In this document: positions 9,701 to 20,267 of the stretch, piece after piece
How the letters are laid out: each line of letters begins with the position of its first letter
Numbering within the stretch: the first letter of the stretch is position 1
DNA from: Streptomyces sp. NRRL F-6676
Lineage (GTDB): Bacteria > Actinomycetota > Actinomycetes > Streptomycetales > Streptomycetaceae
Reading direction: 5' to 3'
Length of the DNA stretch: 64,000 bases
Assembly (NCBI RefSeq): GCF_000725625.1
Contig: NZ_JOHS01000008.1
Location: 62,001 to 126,000 of the forward strand
Made by a program: the position numbers and the translations under genes
Notes under the pieces: model-generated
Told to the model about the DNA's origin: nothing
The model's database searches: none
The model's input: the letters and a program-made list of their open reading frames with translations, nothing else

Positions 9701-10499
9701 GGGGTTCCACACCCTGGAGGCACGCACCGGCACCCGGCTCGCCGACCTGGCCGCCGAGCACGAGGGCAAACGGATCACCTTCGCCGACACCCAGGCGGCC
9801 CCCGTCCCGGTCATCACCAGCCCCGAGTGGTCGGGTTCGGAGGCCGGCGGACGCCGCTACTCCCCGTTCACCGTCAACGTCGAACGCGGCAAGCCCTGGC
9901 ACACTCTCACCGGCCGCCAGCACTTCTACCTCGACCACGACTGGATGGCCGCACTCGGCGAACAACTCCCCGTCTACCGGCCCCCGTTGAACATGCACGC
10001 GCTGTTCGGCGAACCACGGCTGGGGAAGACGGGCGAATTCGGTGTGACCGTGCGCTACCTCACCCCGCACAACAAGTGGTCCATCCACTCCGAGTACCAG
10101 GACAACCTGTTCATGCTGTCGCTGTCCCGGGGCGGGCCCACCATTTGGATGAGCGTCCAGGACGCGGCCAGGGCCGGCGTGCGCGACAACGACTGGATCG
10201 AGGCGGTCAACCGCAACGGGGTCGTCGCCGCCCGCGCGATCGTCTCGCACCGGATGCCCGAGGGCACGGTGTACATGTACCACGCACAGGACCGGCTGAT
10301 CGACGTGCCCCGCACCGAGACCACCGGCCGCCGCGGCGGCATCCACAACTCCCTCACCCGGCTGCTGGTCAAGCCCAGCCACCTCATCGGCGGCTACGCC
10401 CAGCTCACCTACGCCTTCAACTACCTCGGCCCGACCGGCAACCAGCGCGACGAGGTCACCGTCATCCGCCGCCGCGCGAACCAGGAGGTGACGTACTGA
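6738..10499 (+). CDS. narG: Respiratory nitrate reductase, alpha (molybdopterin) subunit
   Basis: A 1253-aa protein, normal for NarG. The N-terminal [4Fe-4S] (FS0) ligands are in THGVNCTGSC near residues 72-81, with a fourth Cys in RGCPRG near 116. The FYDWYADLPVASPQ segment (Asp near 245) corresponds to the Mo-coordinating Asp region of E. coli NarG. GTG 6738 follows GGGAGGGAG at correct spacing. The enzyme reduces nitrate to nitrite on the cytoplasmic face and passes electrons through NarH and NarI. No Tat signal is present at this start, consistent with cytoplasmic orientation. First gene of narGHJI. Confidence 0.96.
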   Translation: MATETDPASERGSGTARPGLDGELTDALVRSRRYFTRAEVSPDLRTLRKKGGRQADDFYRERWSHDKVVRSTHGVNCTGSCSWKVYVKDGIITWEAQQTDYPSVGPDRPEYEPRGCPRGAAFSWYTYSPTRVRYPYVRGVLLRMYREAKARLGDPVAAWAEITGDPEKARTYKSARGKGGLVRASWDEAVEMVAAAHVHTIKEYGPDRLAGFSPIPAMSMVSHAAGARFYSLLGGVMLSFYDWYADLPVASPQVFGDQTDVPESGDWWDAGYLIMWGSNLPVTRTPDAHWMAEARYRGQKVVAVSPDYADNVKFADEWLPAQPGTDGALAMAMGHVVLKEFFVDRRTPYFEHYVKRFTDLPFLVALDEVAGEPGTYAPGKFLTAADLGGTHARAEHPAFRTVLLDADGNPVVPNGTLGDRFGEGGAGKWNLDLGDTDPLLSADGGGEAPVTVLLPRFDAPDGGAGLLRRGVPVRRIAGRPVTTVYDLLLAQYGVGRPGLPGRWPTSYEDAEEPYTPAWQSAITGVDAERAARIAREFAANAEESGGRSMIVMGAGTNHWFHSDTIYRAFLTLTTLTGCQGVNGGGWAHYVGQEKVRPLTGYSALATASDWNRPARQMIQTAYWYLHGDQFRYDPFSADALSAAGTGGQDCTTLGGPFAGRSTADVIAASARMGWMPSYPTFDRNPLDLADEAEAAGRPVAEHVVDELTSGRLGFAGEDPDAPENFPRVLTVWRANLLGSSAKGNEYFLKHLLGTDHSVRAAEAPPGARPRDVVWREEAPTGKLDLLLTLDFRMTSTTVFSDVVLPAATWYEKHDLSSTDMHPYVHAFNPAIAPPWQTRTDWDAFVTLARAFSRLAATHLGVRQDVVAAPLLHDTPDELATPHGRVRDWKAGECAPEPGRTMPRLITVERDYAAVGEKMTALGPLLDTLGATTKGVTFELDSELEYLRHKNGTVRGGAANGRPSLARDVHACETILALSGTTNGHLATQGFHTLEARTGTRLADLAAEHEGKRITFADTQAAPVPVITSPEWSGSEAGGRRYSPFTVNVERGKPWHTLTGRQHFYLDHDWMAALGEQLPVYRPPLNMHALFGEPRLGKTGEFGVTVRYLTPHNKWSIHSEYQDNLFMLSLSRGGPTIWMSVQDAARAGVRDNDWIEAVNRNGVVAARAIVSHRMPEGTVYMYHAQDRLIDVPRTETTGRRGGIHNSLTRLLVKPSHLIGGYAQLTYAFNYLGPTGNQRDEVTVIRRRANQEVTY

Positions 10500-12223
10500 T
10501 GGCCCGTGGCGAAGCCGCCGTCGGACGCGTGATGGCCCAGATGGCGATGGTGATGAACCTCGACAAGTGCATCGGCTGCCACACCTGCTCGGTCACCTGC
10601 AAACAGGCGTGGACCAACCGCACCGGCGTCGAGTACGTGTGGTTCAACAACGTGGAGACCCGCCCCGGCCAGGGCTACCCGCGCCGCTACGAGGACCAGG
10701 AGCGCTGGCGCGGCGGCTGGGAGCTCAACAAGCGGGGCCGACTTGCGCTGAAGGCCGGCGGCCGGTTCAAGAAGCTGATCACCATCTTCTCCAACCCCGT
10801 CCTGCCCACCCTGGACGACTACTACCAGCCCTGGACCTACGACTACGAGACGCTCACCAACGCCCCGCTTCAGGAACACACCCCCGTCGCCCGCCCCAAG
10901 TCGCTCATCACCGGCAAGGACATGAGCATCAAGTGGTCCGCCAACTGGGACGACGACCTGGGCGGTTCGGCACAGCACGGCGAGCAGGACGTCGTCCTCG
11001 GCCGGATCTCCGAGAAGATCAGGCTGGAGTTCGAAGAGACGTTCATGTTCTATCTGCCGCGCATCTGCGAGCACTGCCTCAACCCCTCCTGCGCGGCCTC
11101 CTGCCCCTCCGGCGCGATCTACAAGCGCGAGGAGGACGGCATCGTCCTCGTCGACCAGGACCGCTGCCGGGGCTGGCGGATGTGCGTCACCGGGTGCCCG
11201 TACAAGAAGGTCTACTTCAACCACCGCACCGGCAAGGCCGAGAAGTGCACCTTCTGCTTCCCCCGCGTCGAGGTCGGCCTGCCCACCGTCTGCTCCGAGA
11301 CCTGTGTCGGCCGGCTGCGCTACATCGGCCTCGTCCTCTACGACGCCGACCGCGTCCTGGAGGCCGCCACCACCCCCGAGGACACCGACCTCTACGAGGC
11401 CCAGCGCTCCGTCCTCCTCGACCCGGACGACCCCGACGTGATCGCCGCCGCCGAGCGGGACGGCATCCCGCGCGACTGGATCGAGGCCGCCCGGCGCTCC
11501 CCGGTGCACGCCCTGATCAACACCTACAAGGTGGCGCTGCCCCTGCACCCGGAGTACCGCACCATGCCGATGGTCTGGTACGTGCCCCCGCTCTCCCCGG
11601 TCGTCGACGCCGTGCGCGAGACCGGACAGGACGCCGAGGACCACCGCAACCTCTTCGCCGCCGTCGACGCCCTGCGCATCCCCGTCGACTACCTCGCCCA
11701 GCTGTTCACCGCCGGGGACCCCGCCCCGGTCGACGCCGTGCTGCGCCGGCTGGCCGCCATGCGCGCCTACATGCGCGACATCAACCTCGGCCGCGAGCCC
11801 GACCCCGCCATCCCCGAGCGGGTCGGCATGGGCGAGGAGCAGATGTACGACATGTACCGGCTGCTGGCACTCGCCAAGTACGACGAGCGGTACGTCATCC
11901 CGCCCGCCCACGCCGAACAGGCCCACTCCCTGGAGGAGCTGGCCACCGAATGCAGCCTCGACTACGAGGGAGGCCCCGGCACGGGAGGCTCCGGGCCCTT
12001 CGGCGAGACCTCCGGGGGCGCGGCACCCATCGCCGTGGAGAACTACCGGGCCCTGCGCGACCGCCAGACCTCCGACACCCCGGCAGCGCCCGCCGGCAGG
12101 GGCACCCGCGTCAACCTCCTGAACTGGGACGGCAAGGGCTCACCACCGGGTCTGTTCCCGCCACCGGAATCCGGCGGCGACCCGGGCGGGGACGACGGCG
12201 GGGAGGTCGAGCCGAAGCCATGA
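10499..12223 (+). CDS. narH: Respiratory nitrate reductase, beta (iron-sulfur) subunit
   Basis: A 574-aa protein whose ATG shares one base with the narG TGA. Four cysteine clusters are intact: CIGCHTCSVTCKQ near residue 24; CEHCLNPSCAASC near 190; CRGWRMCVTGC near 223, where Trp replaces one Cys as in the [3Fe-4S] site of NarH; and CTFC plus CSETC near 251-269. It wires NarI to NarG. The C-terminal tail beyond about residue 510 is longer than in E. coli and Gly/Pro-rich, a common actinobacterial extension. MAQMAMVMNLDKC at 10532 is a possible downstream start. Confidence 0.96.
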   Translation: MARGEAAVGRVMAQMAMVMNLDKCIGCHTCSVTCKQAWTNRTGVEYVWFNNVETRPGQGYPRRYEDQERWRGGWELNKRGRLALKAGGRFKKLITIFSNPVLPTLDDYYQPWTYDYETLTNAPLQEHTPVARPKSLITGKDMSIKWSANWDDDLGGSAQHGEQDVVLGRISEKIRLEFEETFMFYLPRICEHCLNPSCAASCPSGAIYKREEDGIVLVDQDRCRGWRMCVTGCPYKKVYFNHRTGKAEKCTFCFPRVEVGLPTVCSETCVGRLRYIGLVLYDADRVLEAATTPEDTDLYEAQRSVLLDPDDPDVIAAAERDGIPRDWIEAARRSPVHALINTYKVALPLHPEYRTMPMVWYVPPLSPVVDAVRETGQDAEDHRNLFAAVDALRIPVDYLAQLFTAGDPAPVDAVLRRLAAMRAYMRDINLGREPDPAIPERVGMGEEQMYDMYRLLALAKYDERYVIPPAHAEQAHSLEELATECSLDYEGGPGTGGSGPFGETSGGAAPIAVENYRALRDRQTSDTPAAPAGRGTRVNLLNWDGKGSPPGLFPPPESGGDPGGDDGGEVEPKP

Positions 12224-12888
12224 GGACCACGAAGCGCGGGCTGCGGCCCACCACCCGCACCGAGCCCTGGCACCCCTGGGCCTGGCAGGCGCAGTCGCTG
12301 CTGCTCGGCTATCCCGACGGGGACTTCGCCGGGCACCTGGACCTCGCCCGCCGCGCCGCCCCCGCCCTGCCGGGCCCCGTCCGCGACCCCCTGCTCGCCT
12401 TCACCGCGCACGCCGGGCGCACCCCGGCCGAGGACCTGGCCGTCGCCTACGTCGCCACCTTCGACCACCGCAAACGCTGCTGCCCCTACCTCACCTACTA
12501 CGCCCACGGCGACACCCGCAAGCGCGGCATCGCCCTGCTCCGGCTCAAACAGGCCTACGCCGCCGCCGGACTGCGGCCCGTCGAGGACGAACTCCCCGAC
12601 CACCTCGCCGTCGTCCTGGAGTTCGCGGGCGTCGACCCGCCCGCCGGGCACCGGCTGCTCACCGCACACCGCGCCGGACTCGAACTCCTGCGCCTCGCCC
12701 TGCGCGCCGAGGACTCGCCCTGGGCCCCACTGCTCCAGTCCGTCTCCGCCACGCTGCCGCCGCTCAAGGGCGACGAGGAGGAGGCCGTCGCCCGGCTCGC
12801 CGCCGAAGGGCCGCCCGGGGAAGAGGTCGGGCTCGCCCCGTACACGCCCCCGCAGTTCATGCCCGACCCCGCAGGAGGCCCGCGATGA
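12220..12888 (+). CDS. narJ: Nitrate reductase maturation chaperone
   Basis: A 222-aa TorD/DmsD-superfamily chaperone. Recognisable NarJ features are the early LLGYPDGDF, the CCPYLTYYAHGDTRKRG segment and DELPDHLAVVLEFAG. In the family it binds apo-NarG and helps insert Mo-bisMGD and FS0 before membrane docking; it is not part of the final enzyme. The ATG overlaps the narH stop (ATGA), so translation is coupled. Confidence 0.94.
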   Translation: MRTTKRGLRPTTRTEPWHPWAWQAQSLLLGYPDGDFAGHLDLARRAAPALPGPVRDPLLAFTAHAGRTPAEDLAVAYVATFDHRKRCCPYLTYYAHGDTRKRGIALLRLKQAYAAAGLRPVEDELPDHLAVVLEFAGVDPPAGHRLLTAHRAGLELLRLALRAEDSPWAPLLQSVSATLPPLKGDEEEAVARLAAEGPPGEEVGLAPYTPPQFMPDPAGGPR

Positions 12889-13667
12889 CCGCACCCCCGC
12901 ACGCCCTCGCCACGGCGCACCCGGCCACCGCCGCCGAGGCCGGACCGGGCGGCGTCTTCCTGTGGGTGATCCTGCCCTACCTCAGCCTGGCCTTCTTCGT
13001 CCTGGGCCACATCTGGCGCTACCGCTACGACAAGTTCGGCTGGACCACCCGCTCCTCCCAGCTCTACGAGAGCAGGCTGCTGCGCATCGGCAGCCCCCTG
13101 TTCCACTTCGGCATCCTGGTCGTCCTGCTCGGCCACATCGGCGGACTGCTCATCCCCGAGAGCTGGACCGAAGCGGCCGGGATCAGTGAGCACACCTACC
13201 ACGTGGCCGCCGTCGTCCTCGGCACGATCGCCGGGGGGTGCACCCTGGGCGGGCTCGCCCTGCTGCTCTACCGGCGGCGCACCGTCGGGCCGGTGTTCTC
13301 CGCCACCACCCGCAACGACAAGGCGATGTACGTCTCGCTCACGCTGACCATCGCGCTCGGCCTGTCCGCGACCGTCGTCGCCAATATCGTCGGCAGCGGC
13401 TACAACTACCGGAACACCATCTCCCCCTGGTTCCGCGCGCTCTCCTACGGCGAGCCGGACCCGGATCTGATGACCGGCGTGCCGCTGCTGTTCCAACTGC
13501 ACGCGATCAGCGCCCTGTTCCTCTTCGCCTTCTGGCCCTTCACCCGCCTCGTCCACATGCTCACCGCCCCCCTCGGCTACCTCACCCGCCCCTACATCGT
13601 CTACCGCAGCCGCGACGACCGCCTCGGCAACCGGCCACCCCGCCGGGGCTGGGAACGCGTCGGCTGA
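12885..13667 (+). CDS. narI: Respiratory nitrate reductase, gamma (cytochrome b) subunit
   Basis: A 260-aa protein with five membrane helices. Haem-ligand histidines match NarI: FHFGIL (His74), LLGHIGG (His84), FQLHAIS (His206) and RLVHML (His224); the 10- and 18-residue spacings equal those of E. coli His56/66 and His187/205. It oxidises menaquinol and anchors NarGH. Coupled to narJ by ATGA. It is the last gene of the operon, followed by a large palindromic element. Confidence 0.95.
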   Translation: MTAPPHALATAHPATAAEAGPGGVFLWVILPYLSLAFFVLGHIWRYRYDKFGWTTRSSQLYESRLLRIGSPLFHFGILVVLLGHIGGLLIPESWTEAAGISEHTYHVAAVVLGTIAGGCTLGGLALLLYRRRTVGPVFSATTRNDKAMYVSLTLTIALGLSATVVANIVGSGYNYRNTISPWFRALSYGEPDPDLMTGVPLLFQLHAISALFLFAFWPFTRLVHMLTAPLGYLTRPYIVYRSRDDRLGNRPPRRGWERVG

Positions 13668-13722
13668 ACGCGCCGAGGGGGTGGTGGCGGTGTGTGGGTG
13701 CGTGCGGGTGCGTCGTGGCTGG

Positions 13723-13794
13723 TCGCGCAGTTCCGCGCGCCCCTTGAAAGCCAGGGGGCGCCCTCTGCTTTTAGGGGCGCGGGGAACTGCGCGA
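13723..13794. repeat. About 72-bp intergenic palindrome, copy 1 (likely bidirectional terminator)
   Basis: The left arm starts TCGCGCAGTTCCGCGCGCCC and the right arm ends GGGGCGCGGGGAACTGCGCGA, pairing over about 26 bp with few mismatches. It lies between convergent narI and the VWA gene. A close copy is at 32558-32628, also between convergent genes. This element class is widespread in Streptomyces intergenic DNA; a terminator role is inferred from placement. Confidence 0.75.
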
Positions 13795-13895
13795 GAAGCC
13801 CCACCGGCGGTCGGCCGACAACGCACTCCCGGGGTCCAAGGGGCGGAGCCCCTTGAAGGGATGGGAAGGGTAGGGGCGGCGGGGGCGAGGAAAAC

Positions 13896-15134
13896 TCACC
13901 CGATCTCCACCACGCGGGCCCACGCCGGCGGCAGGTCCGGCACGTAGTCCGGGTCGTCCTCGTCGTAGGAGTACCCGGTCCGCGGGAAGAGGCCGACCAC
14001 CGTCCGGCAGGGCGGCCGCGTGCTCGGCCAGGGGGTCTGGCCGTCGGTGAGGGCCACCACCACGTCCGGCCGGGGCCGCGCCCGCAACGCCCTGGCGAAG
14101 CCCGCCCGCAGATCCGTGCCCCCGCCGCCCACCAGCGCGATGCCCTCCGCCCGGCACAGCGAGTGCACGGCCCGCGCCGCCGCGTCGCACGACACCACGC
14201 TCACCAGGTCCCGGCGGCCGCCCACGGCCCGGGAGATCGCCGCCACCTCGAGGAGCGCACTGCCCAGTTCGGTGTCGCTGACCGACCCGGAGGTGTCGAT
14301 CACCACCGACACATGCGGCGGCCTGCGCCGCAGACTCGGCAGTACGGCGCCCGGCACCGCGGCCGAGCGCCGCGAGGGCCGGCCGTAGCTGTAGTCCTCG
14401 GCGGCACCGGGCGCGGAGACCGCCGAGCGCACCGCCGCACCCAGCAACTCCCGCCACGGCTGCGGCGGATGGAACGCCTCCTCCGCCCACCGCCGCCACC
14501 CCCCGGGGACGTCCCCGGGGCGGCCGTCGATGCCCCGCGCCACCCGGAACCGCACCGCGTCCCGCTCCTGGGCGTTCAGGCCGTGCGCGCCGTCCGGCCC
14601 CAGATCCCACTCCCGGTCCAGCCCGTCGGCGCCGCTGCCGCAGTCCAGCCAGGCCCAGTCCTGGGTCCGCGGCCCCAGCCGGAACCAGTGCAGATACTCC
14701 TCCATCAGCTTGCCCGCGGGCAGATCGAGGGTCGCGGGCAGCACGGCTCCGGCCGGCCGGAGCAGCCCCTCGCCGAACACGTCGTCGTTGATCTCGCAGT
14801 CCGCCGCGATGTTCATGCGCAGCCGCTCCGCCGGCCCGGTCAGCCCGCGCTCACGGGCGACGCGGTCGCTGCGGCCGTGGTGGTCGCGCAGCAGGTGCGT
14901 CACCTCGTGCACCCACACCCCGGCCAGCTCCTCCACCGGCATCGCGTCCACGAACGCGGGAGCGACGTAGACACGCCAGTGCCGGTCGACGGCCATCGTC
15001 GGCACCCGGCGGGACGCCACGGGATGCAGCGCGAACAGCGCCGCCGCGAGATAGGGCCGGACCCGGGCGGCGTGCAGCCGGGCGGCGAACAGCTTGTCGA
15101 GGTCCAGTTCCCCGGGAGCGTCGGGCCCGCTCAT
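13896..15134 (-). CDS. Metallopeptidase-like VWA-domain protein
   Basis: A 412-aa protein with two parts. The N-terminal half carries VHEVTHLLRDHHGR (HExxH, His76-His80), matching the putative metallopeptidase domain of DUF2201-type proteins. The C-terminal half is a VWA-like domain with a MIDAS-type VVIDTSGSVSD motif and a late ALTDG. No signal peptide. The start at 15134 overlaps the stop of the MoxR gene (ATGA). Pairing of MoxR ATPases with VWA proteins is a known theme (RavA-ViaA, CbbQ-CbbO), in which the ATPase remodels or activates a partner bound through the VWA domain. Cellular target unknown. Confidence 0.8.
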   Translation of the reverse strand: MSGPDAPGELDLDKLFAARLHAARVRPYLAAALFALHPVASRRVPTMAVDRHWRVYVAPAFVDAMPVEELAGVWVHEVTHLLRDHHGRSDRVARERGLTGPAERLRMNIAADCEINDDVFGEGLLRPAGAVLPATLDLPAGKLMEEYLHWFRLGPRTQDWAWLDCGSGADGLDREWDLGPDGAHGLNAQERDAVRFRVARGIDGRPGDVPGGWRRWAEEAFHPPQPWRELLGAAVRSAVSAPGAAEDYSYGRPSRRSAAVPGAVLPSLRRRPPHVSVVIDTSGSVSDTELGSALLEVAAISRAVGGRRDLVSVVSCDAAARAVHSLCRAEGIALVGGGGTDLRAGFARALRARPRPDVVVALTDGQTPWPSTRPPCRTVVGLFPRTGYSYDEDDPDYVPDLPPAWARVVEIG

Positions 15135-16360
15135 CGGGCGGCCTTCGCGGCCTTCGCCGCCGTCCGGGCCGCCGCCCGGTCCGCGCGCCGGGCGAGGGCC
15201 ACCGTTCCGGTGAGCCGTTCGACGGAGGTGGGCACGTCCCAGTCCTCGCGGCGGAGCGAGGCGAGCGTCGTCGCCGGGACCACCACCACGTCCGGCGCCC
15301 CGGTCTCCGCCGCCCGCGCCAGCACCGCCCAGGCCGCGTCCCAGCGGGCCCGCTCCGGTCGGGCCCGGACGGCGGCCACCACCGCGTCCAGCGCGGCCTG
15401 CCGCAGATCGCCCCGCTCGGGCAGGCCGGCGGCGGCCGGGTCGGCGAGCAGGGTCTCGGGATCGGGCAGGTCCATCCGGTCCAGCCAGGCCAGGAGTTCC
15501 AGCCCGGGACCGTCGCCCACCGTGCCGCGCACCAGCAGCGACAGCACCTCGCGGGACGAACCGGCCGCGGTGGCGAAGGCGAGCAGGGACAGCGCCGTCT
15601 CCCAGCTGCGGGGTGAGGGCCAGGCACCGCCCCGGCGACTCTCGCCGGAGGGCAGCCGGTGCACCAGCGTGGGGCGGGCGTCGAGGAACCCGCACACCAC
15701 ACGCCGCGCGAAGGCCACGGCGTCGGGCAGCGCCGCCGGGTCGAGCCGGGGCAGGGTCGCCCGGGGCCAGATGCCGCCGAGTCCCCGGACCACCACCTCG
15801 TGGTCGTGGACCCATTGCAGATGCACGAACCGGTTGGCCAGCGGCGGGCTCAGCTCCCAGCCGTCGGCCGCCGAGGAGCGCGGGTTGGCGGCGGCCACGA
15901 TCCGCACCCCGGGCGGCAGCCGCAGCGCGCCGACCCGCCGCTCCAGCACCAGCCGGAGCAGCGCGGCCTGGACGGCGGGCGGCGCGGTGGACAGCTCGTC
16001 CAGGAACAGCAGCCCCCGCCCGGCCCGCACCAGGCGCACCGCCCAGTCCGGCGGGGCCATCGGCACGCCCTGCGTGGCGGGGTCGTCGCCGACGACGGGC
16101 AGCCCGGAGAAGTCGGACGGCTCGTGCACGCTGGCGATGACCGTGGTGAGCGGCAGATCGAGGGCGGCGGCGAGCTGGGTCAGGGCGGCCGTCTTGCCGA
16201 TCCCGGGCTCGCCCCACAGCAGGACGGGCAGATCGGCGGCGACGGCCAGGGTCAGGGCCTCCAGCTGGACGTCGGGGCGCGGTTCGGTGGTGGTGTCGCG
16301 CAGCAGGGCCGACAGGTCGGCGGCGACGTCGAGTCGGGACACGGGGGCATGCGTGGTCAT
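15131..16360 (-). CDS. MoxR-family AAA+ ATPase
   Basis: A 409-aa AAA+ protein with Walker A WGEPGIGKTA (residues 49-58), Walker B GLLFLDELST (Asp121, Glu122) and sensor-1 AAANPRS. The start at 16360 (MTTHAPVSRLD) has AGGTGAT upstream at good spacing. Translation is coupled to the VWA gene behind it. Members act as chaperone-like motors that insert cofactors or remodel complexes with a VWA partner. It lies 68 bp downstream of the unrecognised 467-aa gene. Confidence 0.88.
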   Translation of the reverse strand: MTTHAPVSRLDVAADLSALLRDTTTEPRPDVQLEALTLAVAADLPVLLWGEPGIGKTAALTQLAAALDLPLTTVIASVHEPSDFSGLPVVGDDPATQGVPMAPPDWAVRLVRAGRGLLFLDELSTAPPAVQAALLRLVLERRVGALRLPPGVRIVAAANPRSSAADGWELSPPLANRFVHLQWVHDHEVVVRGLGGIWPRATLPRLDPAALPDAVAFARRVVCGFLDARPTLVHRLPSGESRRGGAWPSPRSWETALSLLAFATAAGSSREVLSLLVRGTVGDGPGLELLAWLDRMDLPDPETLLADPAAAGLPERGDLRQAALDAVVAAVRARPERARWDAAWAVLARAAETGAPDVVVVPATTLASLRREDWDVPTSVERLTGTVALARRADRAAARTAAKAAKAAR

Positions 16361-16428
16361 ATGGGCATCACCTGGGGGTTCGTGGCGGGTGGAGGCAGGG
16401 TGGGGCACGGCTCGTGGCCGGCCCGGGC

Positions 16429-17832
16429 TCAGTAGAAGGTCTTCGTGACAGGCGCGTCCGTACGTGGGCGCCAGCGCCGGCCGCGTCCGGAGCCGGCGAC
16501 CGCGCGGAAGCGGCCGGGTCCGGGGTCCGCCAGGCCCGCCCGGTACAACCCGTGCGCGATCCGGCGCCGTGCGGCGTTCTCCAGCGCGTCCCGCAACGGC
16601 CCGTCGCGCAGCACCGCCCCGGGCCCCAGCAGGCCCTCCACGACGGCGAGCGCACCAGTGATGTCACCGTGGTTCAGGCGTTCGAGGACGCCGGGGAAGC
16701 AGTCCGGACGGCGGTGGAACGCGTCGACGACCCGCAGACAGGGCAGCGGTTCGCCGGTCAGGGCGGCCAGCAGCTCCTCCCGGCGGATCTCCTCCGGGGT
16801 GTGGTCCAGCGGTGCCAGGACGCCGTCGACCGGACCGATCCGGTGCCGGGCGCCCCGGCACGGCACGATGTGGATCGCGCTCGCGGGCGCCCGCCGCTCG
16901 TGCCCGGCGTCCGGAGCACGGTCCGGTGCGAGGGCCGCGGCGACCAGTGGATGCAGCCGGCCGGCGGTGAGTTCACCGGCCCGCAGCAGCTCCAGATCGG
17001 GCGGCACCCAGGTCGCCGCGTCGGGCAGCACGGGCAGCACGGAGGAGCCGCCGCCGTCCGCCGGGACCGTCACCGCCGCGAGGCGCGGGGCGGACGGGCC
17101 GTCGGTGACGACGTCCAGGAGCAGCCGCCGCCGGCCCCCGAGCCGTACGAGGACGGCGCCGGAGCCGCGGCCCTCGGCGGCGAGCAGGAGCCCCGCCTCG
17201 GCCGCCCACCGGCCGACGGCACAGCGGCGGCCGTCCGGCACCGGCCGCGGCGGCCCGGGCACCTCCTCGTCCGGCGGCCGGCCGGCCCCGGACCGCTCCC
17301 GCAGCTCCCCGGCCCTGCGGGCGTCCCACAGATGACGGTGCAGGTCCAGCCGGAACCGCCGGCTGGGCCGGGGGTGCGGATGGTGCGGGGCGTCCACCGG
17401 GGCGGGGGTCCCGTCCCACAGCGCGAGGCCGATCCGCTGGCCGCCGTCCGCCCACGCGGGCGGGGTCCGCACCACGAGGTGCGGTGGGGCCGGGCCGGCG
17501 GGGCCCGGGGTGTCGTAGCGGGCCAGTGCGAGGGTGAGCCCGGGACGCAGGAGCCCGTCGGGGGCGATCCTCGGCAGGTGCCAGCGCAGCAGGTCGGGGG
17601 CGAGGTGGCGCAGATCGTCCCGGACGCGGGCCGCGAGGTCACGGCCGTGGGCGCGGGCCACGGCGCGCAGGTCGAGATCGACGTCGACGCCCGCGGCGGC
17701 ACACGCTCCGGCCCAGTCACCGGCACGGCGGCGCGCGGTCGCGGTCTCGATCATGGAGGGCGGTACGGCGTACTCGCGTACGCGCCGCCAGAGGGAGAGG
17801 CGGGGATTCCCGGGCGCGGGGTGAGTGGCCAT
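16429..17832 (-). CDS. Unrecognised protein, first gene of the MoxR-VWA operon
   Basis: A 467-aa soluble protein, Arg-, Asp- and Pro-rich, with no signal peptide, membrane helix or motif that I can name. It starts at ATG 17832 behind AAGGTGAG. Blocks worth noting are LWRRVREYAVPPSMI at the N-terminus, a His-rich HHPHPRPSRRFRLDLHRHLWD near the middle, and a C-terminal helical part ending in RRIAHGLYRAGLADPGP. The middle His/Arg stretch may be a linker. Its place ahead of moxR and vwa suggests it is the client, adaptor or target-recognition subunit of that pair; that is inference only. Confidence 0.7.
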   Translation of the reverse strand: MATHPAPGNPRLSLWRRVREYAVPPSMIETATARRRAGDWAGACAAAGVDVDLDLRAVARAHGRDLAARVRDDLRHLAPDLLRWHLPRIAPDGLLRPGLTLALARYDTPGPAGPAPPHLVVRTPPAWADGGQRIGLALWDGTPAPVDAPHHPHPRPSRRFRLDLHRHLWDARRAGELRERSGAGRPPDEEVPGPPRPVPDGRRCAVGRWAAEAGLLLAAEGRGSGAVLVRLGGRRRLLLDVVTDGPSAPRLAAVTVPADGGGSSVLPVLPDAATWVPPDLELLRAGELTAGRLHPLVAAALAPDRAPDAGHERRAPASAIHIVPCRGARHRIGPVDGVLAPLDHTPEEIRREELLAALTGEPLPCLRVVDAFHRRPDCFPGVLERLNHGDITGALAVVEGLLGPGAVLRDGPLRDALENAARRRIAHGLYRAGLADPGPGRFRAVAGSGRGRRWRPRTDAPVTKTFY

Positions 17833-17962
17833 CAGCTCTCACCTTGCGCGGACGGGACCCCCAATCTGTGCAGGGAGTTCGTGGTCATCGCCGGGAGCAT
17901 AACGCCGCCGGATGCGAGGTGTCATCGGGGTTTTCCCGCCGCGTACCTCGCGGGAAACAGCC

Positions 17963-18001
17963 GTGCGGGCCGGCCGGCGCAACACGCCGGCCGGCCCGCA
18001 C
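17963..18001. terminator. Perfect 17-bp hairpin terminator of furA-katG
   Basis: GTGCGGGCCGGCCGGCG (17963-17979) pairs perfectly with 17985-18001 around a CAACA loop, eight bases past the katG stop on the minus strand. It also lies upstream of the 467-aa gene's start, on the other side of a short gap. No T-run is present. Confidence 0.85.
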
Positions 18002-18008
18002 GCCGGGA

Positions 18009-20267
<2,259 letters not shown>

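Noticed and set aside
4017..10382. A very long open frame on the minus strand opposite narK, hemerythrin and narG
   Set aside because: It runs antisense through clear, motif-complete genes. Its translation is low-complexity Gly/Val/Arg/Ala, the usual by-product of extreme third-position GC bias.
13896..17832. Calling the MoxR-VWA operon a proven defence system
   Set aside because: No nuclease, protease effector, toxin or other defence marker adjoins it, and MoxR-VWA pairs also serve in cofactor insertion and stress. Reported only as an unknown ternary system.
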